DNA from: Hypomesus transpacificus
Lineage: Eukaryota; Chordata; Actinopteri; Osmeriformes; Osmeridae
Reading direction: 5' to 3'
NCBI RefSeq assembly: GCF_021917145.1
Contig: NC_061064.1
Span: 3,583,137-3,647,136 of the forward strand
DNA: 64,000 nt
Shown: positions 45,381 through 56,361 of the stretch, one piece after another
Layout: the number at the start of each line of letters is the position of its first letter
Position numbering within the stretch: position 1 is the first letter of the stretch
Position numbers and translations under genes: made by a program
The notes under the pieces: model-generated
Database searches by the model: none
Seen by the model: only the letters and a program-made list of their open reading frames with translations
What the model was told of the DNA's origin: nothing

Positions 45381-46548
45381 GGTGAGTTGGTTGAGCAAGT
45401 TTGCAGTCCAGTAGCTAGCCAACGTCAGAAAAGTATTTCACAGCCGTTAGTGTTACCTATCTAGTGAGCTTTCTTTATTGACAAAAACAGGTTGAAATTA
45501 AACAACTCGAAATGTAAACCTATTTAAGTTAAAATCGGCTCCTATCTAAATGATTAACCTCGACTTGGGGCCCCTATCTAGACACATTAGTGAGGTAGGC
45601 TAGCTGGTTGTTACTACTGGATACTGATCTGGACAACGGGCGCGCGAAAATCCCGTCCTACGGCATGGCGCTCAATGAACCAATGAGCCATCTGGAGGGT
45701 ACCATGATGTTAGTGTTTTTCAGTTGAGTTTTCATCCATCAAATCTATGTTTGTAAATTTTAAATAACTGAAAGGCTTTTCAATATCGTATTATGTGTTA
45801 TTAGTAAATTACTAAACTGAATTATTAGACCACAGGTTACAGCTACTGTAGGCTTATTGTGTCATCATGACCTCCTATTATGTGGTTGGGGGTGTGTGCT
45901 GTTCAAGTGATTTCTATGACAGTCAAGTTGCACTTCTCTTTGCAATTTGCCAGAGCCAAACGGATCAACAGGAAACACAAGAGGAAGTTTGCTGTCTTTC
46001 TTTTTCTGAGAACACTCACGCTGACTGCTTGAATTAAATTAATTGACAAAAGAATGCTTGTTGTTTGCTAGATCATTTTTGACTGTTTTCATGGACTTCC
46101 TACTTTATACTAAACTCTCTGGAACATCATCCAGCAAACACTGCAGCATGATTTGACAAAAGCAGAAGAGGACTGGGTGTTTTCTTCTTCTTCTTTTTTT
46201 CGACGTTCTTGTTTTTTTCTGACTTTTTGGTTTCATTAGTTAATGTCTCTCCTCAACCAAACTGTGAGAGTGTGACATCTTCTACTTCTCTCCACTGATC
46301 ACAAACCCGAAGCCTGGCTTCCTCTTTCGCTACCCAGCACACAACCGCAGCACACAACTATCCAGGCCTTTAGAATCAAGGCACTAACTATTCTTTTTCC
46401 TGGTTGTTGTGGGGACTGTCTTGAGGATACGACTGCTCAGTAGCAGCTTGCTACTTCACTTATCTCTGGTCGTAAGGATTCTCCAACAAATATTCGACAT
46501 TTCTACATATATCTTGATTTCTGCCGAGTGAGAAGACGGAAGGGAAAG
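45381..46548. promoter_or_regulatory. Divergent interval between the Amt-like gene and lcp2
   Basis: About 1.17 kb separates the two start codons. A GGGCGCGCG-containing patch near 45640 is the only GC-rich spot and may mark the Amt-like promoter. The lcp2 side (46150-46540) is pyrimidine-rich and is probably 5' UTR. No TATA box is clear. Confidence 0.45.
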
Positions 46549-49124
46549 ATGAGTTTTGACAGACTTCCTTCCAAGGCGGAGGTCATGGGCTGGAGCCAAC
46601 ATCACCTGGCTGACTACATGAAGAAGGTGAGTCTCTCAGACCAGGGAAAGGTTCTAATGATGTGGGCTACTTCAGGTCTTCCTGTCTCAAGTAGAGAATG
46701 TAGGATGTCAGGGAGTGGGAGAGATGGTGAAGGGACATATGTGTGTCTCTATGGGAGATCTAGGGAAAGCTAGTTGACTTTATGGTATTGTGATGAGAGA
46801 AAATATCTCTCCCTTTTTTGGGGGGGATGTTTCTGGAAGGATGCACACTTATAAATGTCAACAGGTTATCCCCCAACTGTTTACAAAGCTCTGCCACAGA
46901 AACAAAAGTTGAAACCTTTATATGTTCTTCTTCAGATCAGCGACACTATTGTATTGGTAAACTCTCGTGTTCAGTGAGATTCATGTTTGTGTAAGTCAGC
47001 GTCATCCTCACTTATCTGTCTATCTTCTGCCAATTTAGATGAACCTATCTGGCTGTGATAAAGTCATAATTAACAACTCTATAAACGGCTCCAGATTCCT
47101 GGTGAGTGACTCCCCACAACATGGGCATAAGGTATTACACAGTATGGCCGCATTTCCCGGATTCGTTAAGAAGCTCTTAGCATTAAGAGCTTCTTAACAG
47201 CTTCTGGGAAACGCGACCATACTGTGTAATACCTTCTGCGAAACGCGGCGTATGTCTGTAAAGGGATTCATTGTGATATTTGTGAAGCAGTGAGGTCCAG
47301 AGCGATTTGTTTTGTGGTCTGATCTTGCTGCCTGTTTAAGAAAAGCACATGGTGAGATTGTGGTGGTCGGGTAACAAAGTGTCTATAATTAAATTTCAAA
47401 TCCTACTTCTGGGAGTCAGGTGGCTGTAATCGGGCTAGTAATCTGAAGTCGCCAGTTCGATTCCCGGCCACACCAAATGACGTTGTGTCCTTGGGCAAGG
47501 CACTTCATCCTACTTGCCCCGGGGGAATTCCCCTGTACTTACTGTAAGTCGCTCTGGATGAGAGTGTCTGCTAAAATGACTAAATAAAATGCTTATATCG
47601 TTTTTTAGAACATGAGTGAAAATGACCTTCAAAAATTTCCGAAAGTTCATGCTCCGTGAGTAAAGACATTTTCTCTCTTATGGTCTCAATTATAAACACA
47701 GAGTCACTAGACCATTCTAACCAGACCTATTTTTGAGTTGTGGTTAAGATAGGATGACGTTGCACCATGGGGGACTTAGGACAGGAAGCCAAGTAAATAG
47801 AGAAACATATATGTACCTCAGAGATAAGCAGGGAGAGACAGACTAGAGAGATTGACATGGAGGAAGGGGAATGAGAGATAAAGAGGGAAGACGAGGAAGG
47901 AGAAATAGATACAGCTTAGTGTCCTCAGCATGTGTTTCTGTACACATTGGCATTGTAGAGGAAAACATGTGGAGTGAAACTTGGCTTGCTACACACACAC
48001 ACATACATGTAAACACATACACCACATCCTGATTGAATTACAGCCAGCTTCCCTACAGGCTAGCCTCAATCTCTGTTCTCAGTCAGGAGCATGTGACTTG
48101 TTACCAACCAGTGTGCCCAGTAATTATGCAGTGAACTTGTACCATCAGAGGAGGGTAGGCAGCAGTGAAATTACTCACACACTGAGGTGCTGCCTTAGGT
48201 TGACAATATAGCGAGAGGACAGTTTGTGCAACTTGAGCCTTCATTTCAAGACAGGACGATTGACAGTCTCCCTCCCTCTGCAGGTTGATTTCTAAAATCT
48301 GCCTTGAGATCAGCAGAAAGGAGGAGAAGAGAGGACTGTTTGGTAAAAAGTGAGTTCTTCCTAGCTTTACCCAAATGCAGTTTTTATCTAGAGGTTCACT
48401 GTGAGGCACCCAAGCTCAGTTTTGTCCTTCTCTCTCTCCTCCAGGTCAACTATCCCTAAGTACCGTGAACCAGGTAGGAAGGAATTCACACTGTCAATGA
48501 TGAAAGCATGATAGGAGATTTGCAGGTGCATTATTGGGTGTATTTTAGGTCCACTGAGTCCTTGAACCATGTTGTGCCTTCTACAAACGTGTGCAGTGTA
48601 AAAGTGCAGTGTTCACTCTACGAATTTATGAATGTACGGAAGATTTTCCATTCTTCATTCCTATTATATCACCCACAGAATCTCCAATAGAGGACCAGTG
48701 TTGGGGTCCAGATGAGTTTGTAAGTCTGACATTCAACGTCTGCTCTGTATTGTATCTCTGCTCTGTCCTAAATCTCTGTATAGCTAAATGGTCGGAACAT
48801 GTTTAAAAAAATCAATAAGTGGGGGGTTCAGATCCCCCCTTTGATCCCCGATAAAAGCATCTGCTGAATGAACATTAAATGTAAACATATCCGCTGTTTC
48901 CTAAAAGGACGGCAGTGAAGATGATGACTATGAGAGCCCTGACGATGGCGATGGGGACAGTGTGGGAGATTATGAGTCTCCCACAGAGGAGGGCTCTGGC
49001 TGCATTGAGGACGACTATGAGCCTCCGCCCTGTGAGTCGGACGACTCCACCAAAATGATTGCCCCTCAGCTTCCTATTGGAGAGAGCGACTACATTGGTA
49101 AGCAGTGCACACACCGCAGACATG

Positions 49125-49204
<80 letters not shown>

Positions 49205-52200
49205 CATTCCCTCTCTCATCTGTCCTCTCTCCTTATCCTGTGTGTGCCTAGACAACCGTAGAACATCGCAATGCCAGCCTCCTGCCCTCCAGCCACGTCC
49301 CGGACACGGCCCCATCCTGCCAGCTGCTCCCCGCCCCACTGTAAATAGTCTTTCTGTTCTTCTACAACGTTCCACAACTGTCAGTTTTTTGTTTTGGATT
49401 TTAAATAGAAATGGTCCATATGGCCCAGCCCTGCTCCATACTGCTTTAATCCTCTCCTCATTCTCCACACCCTGCTCTTTCACTGGCTCAGCAACCCTCT
49501 CCTACCACTGACCACCCTCCATCTCTCCTCCTTCCTACTTCTTTCTCAACCACTTCTCTGTACTGCATGACTCTCTCCCTTCTCTTCCCACGTTATATTT
49601 TCTCCTCCCTACAGCTGACAGAGCCCACCCCACCCAGAAGAGAGCTATCCCCCCTTCGCCAGGGCAGACCCCCCACCAGGGGTAAGGACACACACTTAGA
49701 AAGAGGGGGCTCTGATGGCTGAGCAGTTAGGGAATCGGGCTATTAATCAGAAGGATGCTGGTTTTGATTCCCGGCCATGCAAAAATTAAGTTGTGTCCTT
49801 GGGCAAGGCACTTCCCCTTACTTGCCTTGGGGGAATGTCCCTGTACTTACTGTAAGTCGCTCTGGATAAGAACGTCTGCTAAATAACTAAATGTAGATGT
49901 AAGTCTGAATCGGGTCTCCTTCCCAGGTCCCATCGGCTATGCAGCCCCTCAGGTGGACCGCAGCAAGAAGCCCTCTGTAGTCTCCAGAAGGATGAACAGC
50001 ACCTCACCGTCACAAGGTACTGCCTTCTCCCTTCCAGAAAGTTCTCTGCTATCAAGCTATGTTGAGTCAACAGTGAAATCACTTTAGCCTTACACAGAAT
50101 GAAACTGTTAATGTTCAGTTATGTAACAACTAATATAAACACATTCTTGTCCTGTATCTGTTTCTCAACACAGCACGAAGACCCAGCGCTGTTGATAGGG
50201 TAAGTGTCAATTTATGGTAGCTATGGTTACAGAGGGTATGACTGAAGAAGGACAAAGAAAATCATACTGTGGTAAAAGACAACAGCAATAATGACGTTTG
50301 TTTTCTCTACAGCCTGTTATACAGTCCCAGTCCTGGAGGTAAGGAAGTATTTTGAAATGATGACGTCTCCTTGGTTCTGATGAAGTTTGTGTCATCAGCC
50401 TATGTTGTCACACTTTCAACCCTTTTCAGACGAAAAATACAGAAATCCCCCCTTATTTTGTCTCGAAACTTCTTAAGAAACATCACAAATACATGACTAT
50501 CCAAACAACACTTACTTTAACAGATAAACAAAAGATGCATAACTATACGCAAAAACTATTGGGGGTTTTTGCATAACAAAGTATGAAACAATTAAACCAT
50601 TGACCCACACACCATTACTGTAAGATTAAAAAGCCAACCTTGAGGTAAGCTGCGTTGTCTACCATCAGGGGCGCCGCCAGGAATTTTGGGCCCCATAAAA
50701 ATAAAATACAAATAAAAAGTTTGAATTTCTATTCGTTTTTAACTTTTTGGGGGCCCCTTGTCAGTCAGGAGCCCTTAGAATCATCCTAACTTTTCCCCCT
50801 ATACGTCACCCCGGTCTCCCAGATCCCCTGCAGAGGAAAGAGGGCTTCCAGAGCCCCCCAGGGTGGCCAAGCCCCCCCTGCCAGCCCCCAGCGTTAACCG
50901 AAGCAGCTCTTCTGTATGCAGGGGCCTTAACAGGTACACACATACTCACATACACACAGAAAGCAGCAGTATTAAAGCTACTGACTTAGTGGCGACAATG
51001 TACCCTCCCTGAGGTAAGCTGTGTCGTCTCCCAGGTCCCCAGTAGAGGAGAGGGGGGCTCTCGAGCCTCCCAGGGTAGCAAAGCCCCCCCTGCCGGCTAC
51101 CAGCATCAACCGGAGCAGCTCTTCAGCAGGCAGGGGCCTCATCCCCAACAGGTACACACACACACACACACACACACATCCAACATCCAGCCAGGTCTCA
51201 GACATAGTGAGTCATACACATGCAGCTGTATGAATAATGTGGTTAATTGAGACAGACAGGAAGTCCAGTCATCTGGAATAAGACGCAGGGAAGGGGAAGA
51301 GGAAGTCTTATTACCTGTTGTGGTATTGTTTCCCCACACATCCTACTGATATTCCCATATACCCATCCATACCAGAAACCAGCTTTATGTTGAAGGACGG
51401 CAGCACTGATTAGCTGCTTTCCAGTACTGCCTTACTGCCATACCCTTCTTCTGTATTACTGTTAATACTGTGTTCATGTTCTCTTCTACAGATTTGGGCT
51501 CAACTCTAGGACTGAGGTAAGGTCATGGGGGCAAAAAAACTCACCCTCAGTTTGAAATGATTGGTTACACTGTTTTAGCATTATATTAATCTGAGTGGAA
51601 AATAACTTTTCTTCATCTCTTTTTTTACACCTTACCCCTCACATGCAGGTGCAAGACGAAGGTAAACTGTTTAGCCCTGGATTAGTAGAGCTTCTTTTCA
51701 TTGTCCTCACAATGTCCTGTTTGGCTATACTAAACAGTTTTACTAAACAAAAATCATCCACAAAACTATACACATCTTTCTCTCTCTTCAGCCATCCCAG
51801 CTTTTAACTCCCACACGTTTCCACTCAAATCCCGGGGTATGGTCTCCATGCCAGGTCCACCTGGAGCCCCTCCCACAGACAGGTAGGAGGGCGTGGGCTG
51901 TCAACACAAACCAGAATGTTAACATGACAGAACTTTGTAGTACAAAGTTCAATTAACCATTAACTAAATTATAAATGGATCTAGTTGATTAATTGATCTA
52001 TGTTCTTTGATTTTCTAGCCTACCTCCCAGTCTGAATCTCACAGGTTCCCTCCCGCACAAACTACAGGAAGGTGAGAGCTGTGCTTATAAATGCTACATT
52101 AGCCAGCAGCACCCACTATGCAGCTCATTAAAAAGTACACTGCATGGTCAAGTCACATGCAGGCACCAGGGCCACCTGACTGATCTACAAACAACCTGGG

Positions 52201-53530
52201 GAGTCAGGTGGCTGAGCGGTTAGGGAATCGCGCTAGTAATCTGAAGGTTGCCAGTTCGATTTCCGGCCATGTAAAATTACATTGTGTCCTTGGGCAAGAC
52301 ACTTCACCCTACTTGCCTCGGGGGAATGTGCCTGTACTTACTGTAAATTGCACTGGATAACCTTTACTTTTGATTTGTAGGCTAATCAGGCCAAGCATGG
52401 TCCTAGAAAGGCACAGTACAGTCTAATGGCTTGCTACGGTATGTGTGTGTGCTGTGTTTTCTTTCAGCCATCAGCTCTCACCGGAACAGCGCCAGGATTA
52501 GTTCAGAGAGACAGCTGACTCCTCTCCGGCCCCCATTGCAGCCCTCCTACCCCCCACCAGCAGACCTGGGCCGCTCAGAGGTAAAATATACTCACACTCA
52601 CAGTTGTAGATATTATGTTTTACATTGAGGGTTCAGCAGGTGGCAGCATTGCGCTAGGCTCGAACAGTGGTTTAAGATTGTCAGCAGCTCATCAGGCCTA
52701 AATGGTTTACAAGCAAGGGGGACAACAGAGATGGAATTTAATCTTGAGATACGCAAAAAAAAGTATTTTTCTGATTGAAGGAAGTGTGGCAAACTATGCC
52801 TCTCAAGATGTTTTAAAATCAAATACGGGGGCAAGTCTTAAAAGCAGCAGTATGCTTGAGTGGTGGCAGTGTGGATGTTGTGGGATTGGTGAGCAATGAT
52901 TTTCCTGTCTGCCTTTACAGGACATGGACCCTATCTGGTACATGAGCCAAGTGACGCGAGGCAAAGCAGAGAGCTGTCTGAGGCAGGTCAACAAGGTAAG
53001 GCAAGGCTCTCTCTCTCACAGACACACACACAGACACACACACAGCTGACCTACACTGTAAATGCCCTGCCTCCTGTGCTGTGCAGGATGGAGCATTCCT
53101 CGTGAGGGACAGCTCTAAGGGCTCGATGGAGCAGCCCTATACCCTGATGGTTCTCTACCAGGACAAGGTCTTTAACATCCAGATCAAACGCACACACGAC
53201 GAGTACCTACTAGGCACAGGGCTGAAGACCTCTGAGGTACACCAGCTCTCTGGCTCTCCTGTCATTCTTTTTCTCCTTTTCACTTGGTTCATTTCACCAT
53301 TTCAGATATTGCACCACTTCACATCCTACATTTCTCCGTCTGCGATGACAACAGACATTTTTCTGGGTTGTTGTCTAACTGACTTCTTCCTGTCTCTGCG
53401 GCAGACCTTCCCTTCAGTGTCCGACATAATCAGCCACTACCAACAGACACCTCTGCTCTTGATCGATTCCAAGAACCGCGGGTCAGGCCAGCAGAACCAT
53501 TGCGCTCTCATGTACCCTGCAGGGTACTAA
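46549..53530 (+). CDS. lcp2: Lymphocyte cytosolic protein 2 (SLP-76 adaptor)
   Basis: Twenty-two coding exons close in frame to 561 residues (human 533): 46549-46626, 47039-47101, 47609-47655, 48284-48349, 48445-48473, 48679-48719, 48908-49097, 49252-49340, 49615-49681, 49927-50016, 50174-50199, 50313-50338, 50823-50933, 51035-51151, 51492-51516, 51649-51661, 51792-51882, 52019-52071, 52468-52580, 52921-52995, 53087-53236 and 53405-53530. The N-terminal SAM domain covers about residues 12-80. An acidic block has the three Itk/Vav/Nck docking tyrosines, DYESP (Tyr116), DYESP (Tyr130) and DYEPP (Tyr145). A long proline-rich part includes VDRSKKP, like the Gads-binding DRSTKP. The C-terminal SH2 has the FLVRDSS phosphate loop. 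SLP-76 links ZAP-70 to PLC-gamma in T cells, platelets and myeloid cells. Exons 13 and 14 are tandem copies. Three SINEs sit in introns. Confidence 0.95.
47129..47235. repeat. Near-perfect foldback (hairpin) repeat
   Basis: Two arms of about 50 bases are inverted copies differing at only a few positions, separated by a GCAT loop near 47180. The outer 17 bases (GGTATTACACAGTATGG) pair perfectly. It lies in lcp2 intron 2 and looks like a small foldback/MITE-type element. Confidence 0.85.
47411..47590 (+). mobile_element. tRNA-derived SINE with a deleted box A region
   Basis: Same family as the 18.7 kb copy, in lcp2 intron 2. About a dozen bases are missing between GGTGGCTG and TAATCGGGC, which removes most of box A. 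The body and tail (GTAAGTCGCTCTGGATGAGAG...) are intact. Confidence 0.82.
48836..48886 (+). mobile_element. SINE/LINE tail relic
   Basis: Only the end motif (GATAAAAGCATCTGCTGAATGAA) is recognisable, in lcp2 intron 6. Confidence 0.5.
49128..49201. repeat. (CT)n microsatellite in lcp2 intron 7
   Basis: About 74 bases of CT end 50 bases before the exon 8 acceptor, extending its pyrimidine tract. Confidence 0.95.
49705..49895 (+). mobile_element. tRNA-derived SINE
   Basis: Near full-length copy in lcp2 intron 9, with box A-like TGGCTGAGCAG, a diverged box B (GGTTTTGATTCC) and the standard tail. Confidence 0.83.
50668..50812. mobile_element. Insertion in one copy of the duplicated lcp2 intron segment
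   Basis: The segment begins CAGGGGCGCCGCCAGGAATTTTGGGCCCC and runs to about 50812. The sequence on either side (GAGGTAAGCTGCGTTGTCTACC before, GTCTCCCAG after) is continuous in the paralogous copy at 51011-51034, so this is inserted DNA. The start resembles a hAT-like terminal repeat, but class and exact ends are tentative. Confidence 0.5.
52198..52362 (+). mobile_element. tRNA-derived SINE
   Basis: Copy in lcp2 intron 18 with intact box A (TGGCTGAGCGG) and box B (GGTTGCCAGTTCGATTTCC). The tail is truncated after CACTGGATAA. Confidence 0.83.
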
Positions 53531-54400
53531 CCAGCTTTGACCTATATGGACCAGCAGAACCAACCAGATCCAGACTGAGTCGTCCATGACACAGTCAGGC
53601 AGGATGGGCCAGTAGATATCACAAAAATCATTTTGAGGGACTGAGGGAAACGTGATGAACTTTACTGAAGTGTTTTAATTGATTATCATCATTATGTTCA
53701 TTTTAGTGGTTGATGTCTTCATGTGTGTGTAAATACCAAGTAATGGTTGGATGTAACAGAGGGAACTAGCTAGCTATGTTGTTGCTAAGGTTTTAAGTGT
53801 GAAGGTACCAAACAGAACCGAGTATAAATGGGACAAGTTCTCTCTTAGGTTGTCTGTGTTGGGGTGGATTTAGTTTTAATGTATATTTATTAGATTGTGG
53901 AGAGAGCATTTGGCTGATTATACAGCTGTAGAGTTAGCAACCTTCTGTAACCTTCTGGTTATGGAACTCCACAGTCTCTGCCCTGAACTGCCCAGTAATA
54001 TAAGTGCAGAGAGGATGAGCTGTGGCTGATTTGCATATGTCCTGTGGTAATTGAGGAGTTTTTTAGGGCTCATGAGGGACTTCCTGCTGACATCTGGCCT
54101 ATGGCCGTAATCAGAGTTAACCAAGTAAAGAGAATGGTGTGCTGCCACTAGCAAGCAGTCTAACCATGGGGGTTTAATGGTGACAAAGTTGGTGTTAATA
54201 AGATCCCTCGTCCCTAAGATAAACAATTTCATTTATATTCTTTTAGCCTTTAAAACTTCCTGTTGTCTAATATAGAGAGGAATATACTGTAAATCTGCAG
54301 CCTGTTACTATCTGACATCATATATTTAAACTTTTACATTGTAGCGCTGCTTATGTAAGACAATTGTTTTAATCATGGGCATTGTTTAATACTGGATGGT

Positions 54401-54406
54401 AATAAA
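54401..54406 (+). terminator. lcp2: Poly(A) signal of lcp2
   Basis: AATAAA about 870 bases after the stop codon, at the end of an AT-rich stretch with no exon. Confidence 0.5.
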
Positions 54407-54419
54407 AAAAACAGGATTG

Positions 54420-56361
54420 ATCTTAATATACTAATTGTATGCATCTTATCATGTTTAGTCATCACATCTGTTAAGTTATCGGTACACCAGATCTCCCTTG
54501 TAGGGTATTTGACACAGTAAGTGCAGACAGGTGTAGATGTTGAGAACTCTTGACAGCAATTTGGTTGGTTGGTTTGATGTTTTTTTGTACTTTTCTTTTC
54601 ATTGTAGTTCATACAAAAATACAGTGTATGACAAATCTATTGTGACTGTTTTATTGATCTTCTCAGTAGAGCTGTAGCCTATGTAGATATTATCTGTCTT
54701 GCCTGATTTAATGTCATAATGCTGCAGCCACAAACCAATACCATTTTCTCAATCTGGCGGTCTATAAATGCTAAACGTTTGTAATCTCTCTGAATTTGTC
54801 AACAGTCAATTATCTTTGGGTCGTTTTGAGATATTGAGCCCATTTCTCTGACAAGACGTGGGATTTGTGACGTCTGTCAAATACAGTAGTAGACATTGCA
54901 GGTGCGCCGGAGGGAATTATCTTTACTGTTATGAATATGTCAGCAACAAGCAAGCGGATTACTTCTTCAATCACACTAACTGCCATCCAAGGCAGGCGTT
55001 TAAAGTTTTTTTTTTCTTCTCTCTCCTCAATATACATATTCTGGGGCTAAACCTGTCTCTACAGGCAAATGTCTGGCTCCCAGAAACAGTGCTGTGCTGA
55101 TAATTTGTCGTAACTTTCGTTTCGAGTTCACAGGGACAAGGAGCTTTCAGACAAGCCAACGACCATCTTGCTTCTGCGCACGCGCGTGAGTGCGTTTTAT
55201 GTGTAGAATTTTAACTTTAAAAAATGTTTAATGTATGGATGAGTGATCACTGAATGAAACAGGTTCTGTTCCTAGTTACATCTCGCTTACACACTGAATC
55301 AACGTATTGCAGATTTTCAGCCCCTTCACCAAGACTCTAATAGGTTTTTTCTGTGCACTAACACATTCTTATTCCTCAACATAAGAGATTTGTGTCCTGA
55401 CTGTCGCAAGACCCTTTAAACGTCTCCTCAAGCAAATACATGGGCACATAAGTTCTTATGCAACGTCTTTCAGCAGCGCGCTCTTGACTCTTTGGAGGTC
55501 AACGGGTTTTTAACAGTCAAGTGTCTTCCAAAAAAAAACTAACACATCTGTAAACGAGTTCATTTCTTTCTGGCTATAGCCTCCCTATACAGACCCTTCT
55601 TATCCATGTCTATTAAGATATTGAAGACTGGGTGTTGTATTGTTTAAAACACCCTTACATCATAAATATTTAACACTGGTCAATTACTATACACCCACTT
55701 GAAAACACTTTCATAAATAACTACAATCTTGGCTTCAGTTTCTATTGAAACTGCAGTTAAGGTAGCCATTATCTTGAATTATTGCATTATTATTTAACCA
55801 ATACATTTTACACTTAAAAGTTATCTTTGTCGCAGGGTGTATTTAGCAACCAAAATATATCAAGCATTTTTACCACCTTATGCTTTTAAACAGAAACATT
55901 TCATAGAAGTGTTTCTTGTTTATCTTGGATGTCATATCAGTTTCTAAATCTGAGTGACTAGCATGTAACTCATTGAGGTGCCTGAAGAATGGAAGTCTAC
56001 TGCTATTCAAATAAGGGCCCAAGTCACTCATATGCAAAGAAGAGTGTGACACAGTCACAGCAAAATCCAATCGGGGCTGTTGTGGGCGTCGCTGTAGGGC
56101 TATATATTGACCAGGTGGAAGAAGTGTGTGAGTAGTTAGGCACACCTGTACTGGACAGGTACCACCGAGGGTCGACTCAGCAGGGGAGACGGAGGATCAG
56201 AGAACGCTGAACAGAGGCCGGACGATTGACTTCATCCAATCCCAGAACAGATCAGAAAAAAAGTGAGGAGGGGTGAGCAGCCAATGCCAGTACAGATCTG
56301 ATCTCTAGCAGCCAATCCCAGAGCAGAACGGAGCTCAGAAGCCAATCGGACAGAGAGCAGC
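54420..56361. other. lcp2-foxi intergenic region and foxi 5' UTR
   Basis: AT-rich with no coding exon. The last 250 bases are probably foxi 5' UTR. They contain three imperfect repeats of the type CCAATCCCAGAACAGATC/CCAATGCCAGTACAGATC/CCAATCCCAGAGCAGAAC at about 56237-56330. A TATA-like CTATATATTG lies near 56100. Confidence 0.5.
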
